A DNA stretch of 64,000 nt from Pocillopora verrucosa (taxonomy: Eukaryota > Cnidaria > Anthozoa > Scleractinia > Pocilloporidae): contig NC_089318.1 in assembly GCF_036669915.1 (NCBI RefSeq), forward strand, positions 5,627,849-5,691,848, written 5' to 3'. The notes under the pieces were generated by a model. It ran no database searches, was not told the DNA's origin, and worked only from the letters and a program-made list of their open reading frames with translations. Of the stretch, positions 1 through 10,112 are shown piece by piece. A program made the position numbers and the translations under genes. Position 1 is the first letter of the stretch, and each line of letters starts with the position of its first letter.

Positions 1-39
1 CATAACTCTGATCCGACTCAGCAAATAAAGAAACCTTGA

Positions 40-72
40 ACGTCATTCGTGCGGCTAGGGCACGAATGACGT
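40..72. repeat. Perfect 13-bp hairpin
   Basis: ACGTCATTCGTGC at 40-52 is followed, after a 7-base loop, by its exact reverse complement at 60-72. It is short and isolated. It could be the end of a repeat whose other part lies left of the window. Confidence 0.7.
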
Positions 73-824
73 GTGTGTTTGAGGGGGACAGGAGACGTAG
101 TCGAGTATTCATTTCTATATCCTGAGTTCTCTAGCCGCTTCCTTCCTTCCAAGTCCTCCATTAAAGAGTTGTCATGGTCACGTTTACGAACGCGACTATG
201 ATTTTCAAGAACTTCGTATACATTTGTACTCGTACTGACTCTTTAAGTTTTCGCTGATCAGTCTGATCATAACAGCAGAAATTCATGAAATGCAAGATTC
301 TTGTCAAGTTCCTGAACAGTTTAACAAATAAGTTTTCTTTACAAGTTTAGTCATTGAAAGCAAGTTGGAAAGAACGTTGTTTGCCGCAATTATAAAAATA
401 GAATTTCTGAGTGTTGCTTAAATTAGTTAATTTCGATAGTTTCTTGATAAATATATTTAGGAGCATCAAGGAAGATGCTCACTCTTAGAGGGGAAGCATG
501 TTATGAAGTATTTAGTTAGTCAGTTCAGTATTTAAGTCATTCTTTTATATGTAGAATGTAGCTACTAGGAATTCAAAGTCTAAAGTTATTTGGGTTTGCG
601 CTGTCACGATGAGTTTCCGAATTGTCTCTGTTTTGTCTAACTTCCAAGTGGATGTGCGTAGTTTGTCAACTAACTTTGGTATGATTTGGACCTATACGGA
701 AGCTCTTTTTCTGGCTAACACAGTCAGTGGTTGATTTAGTTGATCGGAGGCATTAAAAACTTTCTTGTTCATTTCGAAGGTCTCGTGTGAAATTGTTTGG
801 GTTGGTGTTAGAACAATAATAGAG

Positions 825-898
825 GACAACAATCATTTGAACTCATGACCTCTGGGATAAGGTACAATGCTCTACCATCTAAGCAAACAGGTCAATTG
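825..898 (-). repeat. tRNA-derived element (SINE head or tRNA pseudogene)
   Basis: On the minus strand, TAGATGGTAGAGC (869-881) matches a pol III box A and GAGTTCAAATG (834-844) matches box B, at tRNA-like spacing. The acceptor stem does not pair convincingly, so this is a tRNA-derived repeat or relic rather than a functional tRNA. Confidence 0.55.
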
Positions 899-2482
899 GG
901 AGCTGGTCATTTTGTTGCTTCGTAATATACCCGTGAAATGATGAATCAATGACTGTAAATATATGAAAATCATACGTGTGAACCGCGGTTTAAGAAGTGA
1001 ATTTAAAAGTGATCTTCGCAGTGATGAACACTACTGAAGCAGTTATTTCAAATGACTAGAAGTGAGCAAAAATACAGTATTGACTCTATTCATCCAGTGT
1101 ATATCTCAGTTAATTTCAATAACAATACATGTCTAGCCGAATAAACACAGCGGTCAAAAGTCTGCGGGAGTGTGAACGTTGCAATGACTTGGTGCTATGC
1201 TTTCAAGCTTTCAGAACCAAGTTGTATTACACGTAAACAACTGCACAGGCCAGTAATTCACGGTGTTTTGAAATCGGCGATGTTTTTGGTAAAACTCAAA
1301 TTAGAATGGTAAATCAACAGGATACATGTACTTGAATTAGCTTTGTGTTCGAAAAGTCTCGAATTTTCGTTTTTCCTGCTTTTATTGCTACGGACGTTTC
1401 GAATTTCCTTTTTGCTTTCTTTGCGAGACAGCAATTGTTTCAACACAGCAGTCACGGTTGCACATGCGCACTTAGATTCAAGCGGCATGGATAATGTAGA
1501 GAACTCGAATGAGATGTAGTTTTTCATAGCTTCTAATAAAATTTCAAAGTTTCTAAAGCCAAGACTTTTATATATTGTTGTTTCCACCCATTACTCTCTA
1601 TTTTCAAACAAATTTTAATACACGAATGAATGAATATAGGTAATGGCTTTGGCGCCCGCCACAATTCCTCCGGAGCCTTACATAATCCACGACCGGAAGT
1701 TTGTGGTTCAATTCCTCACAAAGAACCAGTTTTTTATTTGTCCCCCCCTAAAGTATCGTTGAAAATCTCTTAGTTGATCTTTCTCACTTTGTACTAGCTT
1801 ACACTCTCGTAGTTTGTTTCACACTTCGCATGGCGACGTGATAAGGTCGTCTGGAGGCTTGGCCGTGGCTGGCTGTTGTTATCCTTTGCCGTGTTAATAG
1901 TGTAGTTGGCGGTAAACACCGAGGGAAATGTGTGAAAAAAAAGAGGGATCATGTATAGCCAATATCTCTTATGACGATAGCTGGTCTTTGTTTATGGCAG
2001 AAAGTAAACGAGAATGAACTGCAGGAGTAGAGAATGTTGGCGTATTTCCCGGGATAGACATGCTCAACACATGCACAACAGAAATTCTCTTCACTGACTG
2101 TCAAACAAGTTTGTTTCAGAGCTTTGAGAATTTAGTGACAGATCAGTAACATTACAGGGACCTCGCGTCGATGATCCTTGAAATTCTTGCTAGCTTTCTG
2201 CTTCCTTAAATAGCGATTTCGTAGGGAGATTTGTAAAATGATCAAATCTAAACAGCAGAAAAGTTCAAGCCTTCGATTAAACAAATCAAACACAACTGAA
2301 CCGACAAACGCGGCTTCCCTGCCAATAATAATTGTTTCACTGACTTGAACGAAGGCGGCACAATTATTTGAAATAGAATTAATCTGCTGTGGCTTCGTAA
2401 AAGAGCTGAGCTCATCTCCGAAAACACTCTTAGTAATTCTCAAACCAGGGAGATACAGCTCTGGATAGAAGCAGACATGTAA

Positions 2483-3217
2483 CGAATGTAAGAAAATGAA
2501 CGACACTTTTAAACTTAAAAAACATGTTTCCACTGTTCTTCTGTCATCTTCAGTTCTAAATATTACAAAGTACAAAGTTGAATTTAAAGTGTGTAAGAAA
2601 ATGCTGATTGGACAAAAGAAACAATAGTAACAGAATGATGTATGCATTTACAAGGAAAGTTTCAAGTTGGTAATTAAGAGTAGGTTTCCCCATTGAATTT
2701 GGATAGCTTTGATTTTAAGTTGAAGGTTGTAGAAGCGTGATCTAGGATGTTAAAATACTCATCAGAACAAAGAGTGCGACATTGTGGAGAATTGTGTAGA
2801 TGTCTGAAAATGTGACAGGTCCTATCACTGACCAAGTGCTCACGTAGGCGTGTGGATAAATATTGAGAGGTCGACGAAACCCCTCGACATTTATTCACAC
2901 GCGTATGCGTGAGTACTTGGTCAGTGATAACACGTCGGCGAAACCTTGACATTTATCCACACGCGTACGTGAGTTTTTGGTCAGTGATAGCATGTCGGCG
3001 AAACCTCGACATTTATCCACACGCGTACGTGAGTACTTGGTCAGTGATGGCATGTCGGTGAATCACTCGACATTTATCTACACGCTTACGAAAGCACTTG
3101 GTCAGTGATAGGACCTCTCACGTTTTCAGACATCTACACAATTCTCCACAGTGTCGCACTCTTTGTCAAGAACTGTCGAAACATGTTTTTTAGTTTTGAA
3201 AGTGTCGTTCATTTTCT
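2483..3217. repeat. Large imperfect inverted repeat
   Basis: The left arm (about 2483-2535 and 2760-2870) is repeated in reverse complement at about 3086-3217. Shared blocks include the stretch with TGTCGCACTCTTTGT and the stretch with GTGTCGTTCATTTTCTTA. The left arm carries about 215 extra bases (about 2540-2757) with no counterpart on the right, so one arm has an insertion or the other a deletion. The centre is filled by the 60-bp tandem repeat. The architecture suits a foldback-type non-autonomous element; I found no transposase frame and no clear target duplication. Confidence 0.65.
2869..3113 (+). repeat. 60-bp tandem repeat, about 4 units
   Basis: Units begin at about 2869, 2934, 2994 and 3054, each opening with GTCGRCG/GTCGGTG. 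Each carries a CGACATTTATYCACACGC block followed by CTTGGTCAGTGAT. Spacing of the last three units is exactly 60 bp. A unit-like stretch also occurs in reverse orientation just before it (2820-2866), which builds the enclosing palindrome. Confidence 0.8.
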
Positions 3218-4421
3218 TAAATTTGAGATACAGTTCCTTATTAGGAAATACAACACCTTAACTGTTCTTCATCAAAACAAAGAGAATCCTTTTTCTCCTT
3301 TGTTTGTGACACAAAACAATTCATTCTTTTTGCGATTTTGACCTTTCCATGTCTTTCTTTCTTTCTTTCATTTTTTTTTATCGAAGAACCAAAAGTCTAC
3401 AGGGAATTCGACTCTTTATTCCTACCTACAGACATACTTTCAAACTCTATTCAAACATTAACAACAATCCAGAGAGCGATATCAACTAACATTTCGTGGT
3501 ACATTGTTGAACAAAGGAAAGACATTAAAAATGTTACAGGGTACGAAAATTGAGCCAAAAAAGGCATGTTCAAGTGGTGAAGGATCCTAGTCGTTTTCAT
3601 ACTAGTACTTCGGTTTGCTTTGTATTAGAATCGATTTTTAGAATCACTGCCAATCATATTGGGTTTCCTCATTCGTGATGTTGATAAAGAAAATCAATGC
3701 GAAAGGGTTGATTTGTTACAAGCCCATGTAAGCTTCATTCTGTTTCAAATCGTATCATAACATGGAAGCCAATTTTTCCAGCTAAAAGTAACTGAGAGAA
3801 GTAAGAGAAGTTCGTGGACAAAGCAAAGCTTATTTTAAGTCAAGATGCTTTTTGAATACAGCATAAACTAAACACTAGGAGCCGTGGAGTGCCTTAAATT
3901 TGTTTGACTACTCGACACCCGCTCACGTTAAACCTGCCATTTCCTCTAAAAATATCGCTGTTCTGTTTCTAGCACGTGAAGTCAAAGAACGATGAAATAT
4001 ACTTCGAGAACCAAATTACATATCACTCTCCGTGTGAAACACAACAAAAATATCGTTCAAAGATTTTTATTTTAAGTCAACAATTTTCAACTTTATCTCT
4101 CCCTCTCTAGGACAACTATTTCTTTTCACCGTCAATAGACACAAAACTGTTGAAACTTCACAACTGGATAACTCATAGAACAGAAAATCAATATTCAATA
4201 TAAATAGATAACTAGATAACTCTTGGAACAGAAAATCAATTTTCAATATAAATAAAATACCCTGACAAAAGTAGCATGGAAGTTTCAAACAGTCTTTTTC
4301 ATTTAAATTCATGGCAGAAAAAATTTTAAAAAATATTCAATATTATTAATAAAAATTCACTTTATACACAAACAATCGAAAGCAGACGGCAAGATGTTTT
4401 CATATAGACCCATTTCAAGCG

Positions 4422-4440
4422 TGACGTCACATCACGTGAC
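4422..4440. promoter_or_regulatory. CRE-like and E-box palindromes
   Basis: TGACGTCA (4422-4429, cAMP-response/ATF consensus) is followed four bases later by CACGTG (4433-4438, bHLH E-box). They lie 40-60 bp upstream of an ATG in a CAACATGGCGGCG context at 4479. The spacing is promoter-like; function is inferred. Confidence 0.4.
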
Positions 4441-4478
4441 ATTGCGAACTGGAGGACAAGCTTCAGTTTGTTTACAAC

Positions 4479-4745
4479 ATGGCGGCGAAAGCGACTACGA
4501 AGCGAGGGTTGTTACCCGGTTATTTTGAAAATCTACAGCAGAAAGAATCAAAGGAAAGGTATCTCGAAAAGCTAAAGTCTATCGAAGGACAAGATCCGTA
4601 CGAAATTCCGCGCAAAGAATGGATCAATTCCTGTTTGAAGTTTCAAATAATACCAGCTTCCGCGATTTCGGAAACTTCATATCTCAGCCACAATTTCATG
4701 TATACGTTGTTTTACACGATCCCTCGAGGCGATTTTCTCTTCTGA
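4479..4745 (+). CDS. Possible first-exon fragment, unidentified
   Basis: An 88-codon frame beginning with a basic, Lys/Glu-rich segment (MAAKATTKRGLLPGYFENLQ, then a KESKERYLEKL-type helix and ...YEIPRKEW). The first ~50 residues look coding; the remainder looks like read-through into intron or junk. It faintly recalls N-terminal exons of a lineage-expanded cnidarian family, but I cannot name it. The CRE/E-box pair just upstream suggests a real or former promoter. No continuation exon is visible: a CCAAT-rich MITE begins at about 4736 and the minus-strand asparaginase relic follows at 5193. Most likely a truncated gene copy or an orphan first exon. Confidence 0.3.
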   Translation: MAAKATTKRGLLPGYFENLQQKESKERYLEKLKSIEGQDPYEIPRKEWINSCLKFQIIPASAISETSYLSHNFMYTLFYTIPRGDFLF

Positions 4746-4985
4746 AATTGAACAAGCCAAACTACTTTCCAGTTGAGCGTCACAAACTTGAATCAAACAA
4801 TCACAACGGCCAATCAAAACAAAGGAAATATAATATGGAGCCAATGAGAACCCCTAGTCATAACAAGTAACCTGTGAGAGTGGCGGGAAAACGCGGATGA
4901 CGAAGTCGCGGTTGGATTCAGTATTAGATAGATCGCTTGAGAAGCTGGCGCGACTCATAAAACAATTACCCAATTACTTTTGGCC
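4736..4985 (+). repeat. CCAAT-rich MITE (family C), copy 1
   Basis: Member of a roughly 250-bp family seen six times in the window. Diagnostic blocks are GCCAATCAAAACAAAGG, AGCCAATGAGAAC, then GCGGGAAAACGCGGRTGAC. This copy is diverged and probably lacks its right end. Confidence 0.65.
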
Positions 4986-7964
4986 TCTGTTTCCGAGCGA
5001 GTCCTGGTGCTTATACTTTCATATGATTACAGGTTTTCGTTCACATCCGAATTAAACTCATTTTTATACGAAAGGCTGACCACCAGGCCTTGCTTTGAAA
5101 AAGAGGCCAAAGGTAATTCAGAATTGGCCTCTTCAAGTCTGGATTTCTCTTAACACTGAATTGATATCGTTCCATAGTTGCATTGTTCCTCTTCACTGGT
5201 CAACGGCGTCATTTGTCTTTTCTGCCGCCGACTGGAGTAGTTCCATCATTTCTCTGTTTTCAAAAAGCTCCGCGTTTTTCAGCGGTGTAAAGCCGTAAAG
5301 GTCTCGCAAGTTCAAATCAACGCCGCACTCCAACAGAAACTTAACCGTGTTCACATTATTTCGACAAACAGCCTAAAAACAATAAAAAAAAAAGCGAAAA
5401 ACACGTTAGTATATAACCGTTCGCGTGCGTTCAGCCACTGAACAAACATTATAACAACACGAGGGACAGACGGTTTCCTTTAGTTGGCTCTGAGCTCTTT
5501 TACCTCAGTATGAGAGAAATAATCGAACAAACTCACCACATGTAAAGCCGTTCTCCTGTCGTAATCACCAACATTAAAATCAACTCCAGCTAAGTGCCAG
5601 GCCCGCAATCTATCCACCTTATCATCAGCGGCAAGGGAGCATATTTCAAGGGCCGTGTTCACGGTGGTGGGCCCTAAATGAGCCCCAAACTCCCTGAGAA
5701 GTAAAATGGCCTCCTCGTTATCACTACGAATGGCATCGTGCAAAGGTGTTTGTCCGTGATTATCGAAAACGTGCGGCGAGGCGCCTTTCTCCAGAAGATA
5801 CCGAATGACTTGTAGCTGACCCTCCAGGCATGCTACATGAATCGGAGTGCGGCCATCGTGACTTGTAGCAGCGCTTAATAAACCACCCTGTAAACAAAAT
5901 ACGAAACAAATTATATGTTGCTGAGAGAACCAATTAGATTGCAAGCGTGGTTCTGAAGCACAAAACACTTCCATTAAAGCCAATATTTCATCCCTGCTTC
6001 TTAGCCTCACAGGATGAGTGCTTTTCATCAAAGGCCAAGTCACTAAGGAAATCAATTGTTCGGGACTTAGATCCTCGCCAACGTCAGATATATACCTGTT
6101 GACGCAGGTCTTCCATAGCATCAATGTCGCCTCTTCCTGCAGCGTGACACATTAACACTGGAAATAATGCTTGCTTGATGAACCTCACTTCCTGTAATGA
6201 AAATATGTGTGACACAGAAAAACAGTAAGTATGCCAATCCAAAAGCCAAGAGCAACCCCGATTTAAGTTTCGTCCGCTACGCACCGTTGAAACACCTAAA
6301 TAAGTCGTGATTGGCTTAGATTTTACATCTTAAAAGTTTGTTACATTGTACTATTTCCAAGTCAGTTAACTGAGAGTAAAAAACAAATTGAAATACCCAG
6401 GGAATGGTAAGGAAGTGCTTCTAAGAGTGAACTTAGAGAAGGTTTCACAGCTGTCTTTTCTTGTCACGCATAGGAGTGTTGCGTAAGAAGCCAAAATGAG
6501 GTCTTTTTTCAGGCTGGCGGTGTGTAAACTTTCTTTAACTTAAGTAAGGAAAAGAGTAAGGAAATTAATTATTACGACCTGATGAATGAACTATCGATGT
6601 ATATAAGTAGCTCAAGAGAAAACTCTCAGTCGCAAAAACGTTTCCGTCGTCCGTCACTTCCAGTCCACTATAATAAGGTAGAAAATACTTGGTTACACCA
6701 TCCTAGTACAAAAACAAAATCTATATGTAGCATCTTAATCGGGAGATATCAACGAAAACAGTTCTAGCTACTTTCGAAATCCCTTGAAATCACTCAGAAA
6801 TACCAGGAAAAAAAAAGGCAAAAAAAAAAGGCGTGGTAGGGAGCTTATTACTAACGCAGATCTAAGCTTTACTCACCTCGGTTGAACCGACTTTGAAATG
6901 TGAAGCCACTGCATCGATCAGTTCATTGTCCCGCAAAGAAAACTGTTGCATATTTTCGTCTTTGTACGGTGTCAACTCTCCACGTAGATTCTTTTTCATC
7001 ACCTGAAATCATACAGTGAACAGTACATGCGGGTTACTTAAAAAAAGCTTCAAAGTTCTGGCTTTTTTCTCACCTAATAAGGTAATTTCATTAGGTACTT
7101 TTCAATTATTGTTTTCCTTTTCTTTTTTCAACATGACCAAACTGAAGAAGTAATCCTCCATACTTTGAATAGTACGATAATCGGAGTCATTCTCAACACC
7201 AATAAAATATTTTCACTGTGATGGGAGTATTTTCCCACCCTCCCCCCCCCTTTCACTTATCTACTCACCCCCTCCCCACATCAGATGTTCCAATCACGAC
7301 TCTAGCCTCTCACAACCTTCAGTGCAGCTGTCAAAGTTCCGTTGGGTCTGACCAAAACCTAGTAATACTACTAGGTAAAATGATTCCGCAGAAACTCTCT
7401 TTTGTTAACTGAAATAACTCCAGAACACTTGCTTGGGAGTTTGACATGATACTTAATCTATAAGGTCATTGTACGTTCCGTTACCAGTAAAGATGACAGT
7501 AACATAACAAAATGAGAACCTCACCTCTTTTTTCTCTTCCATTGAGAGCTCATCATGTCCAAGTACATAGGAGAGTTTTGTTAGCGCTGCCTCGACCGTC
7601 ATATCATTTCCTGAAATCACACCAGCTTCCACCAAAACCTAACACAGAGGCAAATACAGCTTGAAGTTACTGCAACCTACTCGAATTAGAAAATAGATGG
7701 AGAAAGTTTCAATTGAAAGTCGAAAGTAATTGCGGGGATTTCGTTTGTATTTTCTTACTACAACGGAAACCCATCCGTTCCTTTGCATCTTGATTAAAGT
7801 TTTGTGTAGACGGAAGAAAGATTAGCTTTACAGCTCATTTTTTTCGCAACAGAGTCGCCTTTCTTTTCACCAAACACTCAATTGAATGCAAGCTTAGCAG
7901 GCTGGCATCTTGTTAAATATGAATACTGCCCGTTGTTATTTACTTCGCTCTCTAAACATTAGCG

Positions 7965-8240
7965 TCAAATGTTAAGGGAGTTGCAGGGTGCTCTACAGTT
8001 ATTTCTCAGTGCGCACTTTGATTGGTCCAAAGAAAACTTACGCCATTCACTCAACCAATCAGATGGAAAACCAAAGCCACACGTGACATGGTCACTCGCG
8101 TTTTCTCGCCTTTCTGGCGGTTCGTCTGCTCTAACCCTGAGTTCTAATTGGCTCTTTGTGACATTTATATTTGTTCTGATTTGCCATGACAATGATTACA
8201 TTGATTATAGCAGTACAACTGAATCGAAATTCTTTCTAAA
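7965..8240 (-). repeat. CCAAT-rich MITE (family C), copy 2
   Basis: Inverted relative to copy 1. Carries TTTGATTGGTCCAAAG, AACCAATCAGA, and GAGTTCTAATTGGCTC. It lies in the intron between the 8254 donor and the 7638 acceptor of the asparaginase relic. Confidence 0.75.
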
Positions 8241-8528
8241 ACCAAGGTCATACCCTGCCTGTTGCATACGAATCCACAACATGACCGTACAAGCACTGAG
8301 TACAATTCACAATGATCACTCCGCGTTTAGCCGCAGCTCGTATTTCCTCCAAGAGTTCTTTTCGTGAATCAGGGCCATTACCACTGCCATAAGTCTCGAG
8401 AACGACTCCCTCGATTGGAGGCTCTAGAAAAGCATGTACCTGGAAGAGGGGAGAATGGGCAAAGGAAATGAAAAATGATATGAACGATCCAAAGAACCTC
8501 AGCTGCTTTTTACCCAATTGTTGGTTTA

Positions 8529-8729
8529 ACCCTTTACAACCTGACATCAGTATGCATATTCTCCAGACATTCCTTGAGGTGCTGATTAAGAGTATTTGTT
8601 CAGCAATCAAGAGCCTCTTCAGTTAGTGGTCACTTTCTTTGTTCTCATGATGGTAATGTGCGAATCAGGGGTGATATTGTACGGAGAAATTAGATGCTCA
8701 TCACTGTTAGGGGCCGGCAAAGGGTTAAC
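8529..8729 (+). repeat. Short dispersed element, family B, copy 1
   Basis: About 200 bp, running from AACCCTTTACAACCTGACAT to ...GGGGTGATATTGTACGGAG. Family B recurs at least eight times, intact or partial. This copy occupies part of the space where asparaginase exons 3-6 are missing. Confidence 0.75.
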
Positions 8730-8835
8730 AATTTACATGATAGCCTCTATTTTTTCTTATTTTGATTTTAACAATATTGGGGGTCAAATGGTTTACTCAG
8801 GTATGTTTTCATGGGTGGGCAAGAATAAAGGAAAT

Positions 8836-9034
8836 AATATCATAAGTTTGTTCTGTTGTCTCACGACAAGGTCACTTGATGTAGAACGCAACGTTTCGAC
8901 TGCTTGCTGCAAGTCTTCTTCAGGTGATGGGGTCGATTGGTTATGGCATGTCATTATATGGTTGGTTGTGGCACAGCATTCTACATCAAGTGACCTTGTC
9001 GTGAGACAACAGAACAAACTTATAATATCATTCC
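8836..9034. repeat. Foldback MITE with ~53-bp near-perfect arms
   Basis: Left arm 8836-8889 and right arm 8979-9034 are reverse complements: ...TTGTTCTGTTGTCTCACGAC versus GTCGTGAGACAACAGAACAA.... The loop is about 90 bp. It sits inside the gap that replaced the catalytic exons of the asparaginase relic. Confidence 0.85.
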
Positions 9035-9064
9035 ACTACCACAATGAACAACAACCTATTTCAT

Positions 9065-9182
9065 ACCAAAAAAGGAAATGATTGCCCACTAAAGAAGCTC
9101 TTGATTGTTCATGAAAGTCTCCTTGTCAGCAGCTTGGGAAATGTATAGAAAAAAAGTATGGAGAACATGTATACTTACATTG
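9065..9182 (-). repeat. Family B element, partial
   Basis: Reverse-oriented fragment, with GGAAATGATTGCCCACTAAA and GGAAATGTATAGAAAAA, matching the middle of family B. A T-rich, (TTTTGTTTTT)-like low-complexity tract follows at about 9208-9290. Confidence 0.6.
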
Positions 9183-9692
9183 GGTAAATGGATTAAACTA
9201 TGGCTTTTTTTTTGTTTTTTTTGTTTTTGTTTTGTTTTTTTCATTTTTGTTGGTTTTGTTTTTGTTTTTTTTGTTAATTTGTTTGTTTGCTCACAAAGGT
9301 AATTGTGCAACTGTCAGGGTCTGTTAATCTGCAACTTTGGATAACATTCCTTTGCATAACATTCCTTGATTTGCAGTGCAATATTGATCCAGTCTTGAAT
9401 GTCTTGATCTTTTGAATGAACAACTACATGACTCTCTTTCATCTCAAGAACATCAACAAACACACGTTTTCCATACTTGCTGACTCTAAGCGGATTAGAA
9501 ATAAACACAATAGTGTATGGTGAGCCAAATCTCCTGGCCACTTCATCTGCTAATGTTCATTTTACCAACAGACTTGCTAACCTTATTAACAGCTACCACT
9601 CTACACTCTGTATTGAAAGCTACAAGTTTGACACCTCGCCATGTCATTATGTTGAGCAAGACATGTTACTCTTGAGGTACCTCTCCCTACCT

Positions 9693-9860
9693 AGAAGTAT
9701 AATAAGGTACTGCCTGTCTCTTCACCCGGGAGTATAAATAGGTACTGACTTCCTCCACCCAGGAGTATAAAAAGGTACTGTCTTACTCCACCCAGGAGTA
9801 CAAATAGGTGCTGTCTCACTCCACCCAGGATTATAAAATGGTACAACCTATCTCAGGAGT
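9693..9860 (+). repeat. 33-bp minisatellite, 5 units
   Basis: Units start at about 9693, 9729, 9762, 9795 and 9828. Each contains a GGAGTATAAAWAGGTACTG-like core followed by a CTCCACCCA-type linker. Spacing is 33 bp for the last three intervals. It lies in the intron between exons 2 and 3 of the asparaginase relic. Confidence 0.85.
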
Positions 9861-9899
9861 ACATGAGTTCCGGCAAAATGAAGGGGAACCTGATGAAAT

Positions 9900-10112
9900 G
9901 TTAGGTGGTCACCTTTTACACTCTAAAATCATTATGAATATTCCCTATACTGTTCTTTGTACAGTTCTAAGGTGCTGACAAGGAGAATTTGCCTAAAACT
10001 CAAGGGCTCCTGTAGTTGTTGACCATCCCCATTATTCTCCTGACCTTAATGTTTGATTCAGGTGTGATACTGTAAGGAGAAATTAAGGCTAGTCTCTCTA
10101 AGGAGTTAAGGG
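9900..10112 (+). repeat. Family B element, copy 2
   Basis: Diverged near-full-length copy: CTTTTACACTCTAAAATCAT, then GGTGCTGACAAGGAGAATTT and GATTCAGGTGTGATACTGTA. Confidence 0.7.

Larger units (their letters stand above)
1..4478. other. Gene-poor spacer
   Basis: No coding exon that I can support. The open frames here (for example minus 2132-2647 and 1258-1587) show no recognisable domain and no splice context. The stretch holds a perfect hairpin near its left edge, a tRNA-like element at 825-898, a weaker tRNA-like stretch near 1640-1735 (box-B-like GGTTCAATTCC), and the large palindrome/tandem repeat at 2.5-3.2 kb. From about 3230 to 4400 I see only AT-rich unique sequence. Confidence 0.6.

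Noticed and set aside
2132-2647. 171-codon minus-strand frame
   Set aside because: No domain, no splice context; its start lies in the palindromic repeat, and the composition looks like chance in AT-rich DNA.
8836-9034. Foldback at 8.9 kb as a CRISPR or regulatory RNA
   Set aside because: A single inverted pair in a eukaryotic intron with MITE features; there are no regularly spaced repeats anywhere in the window.
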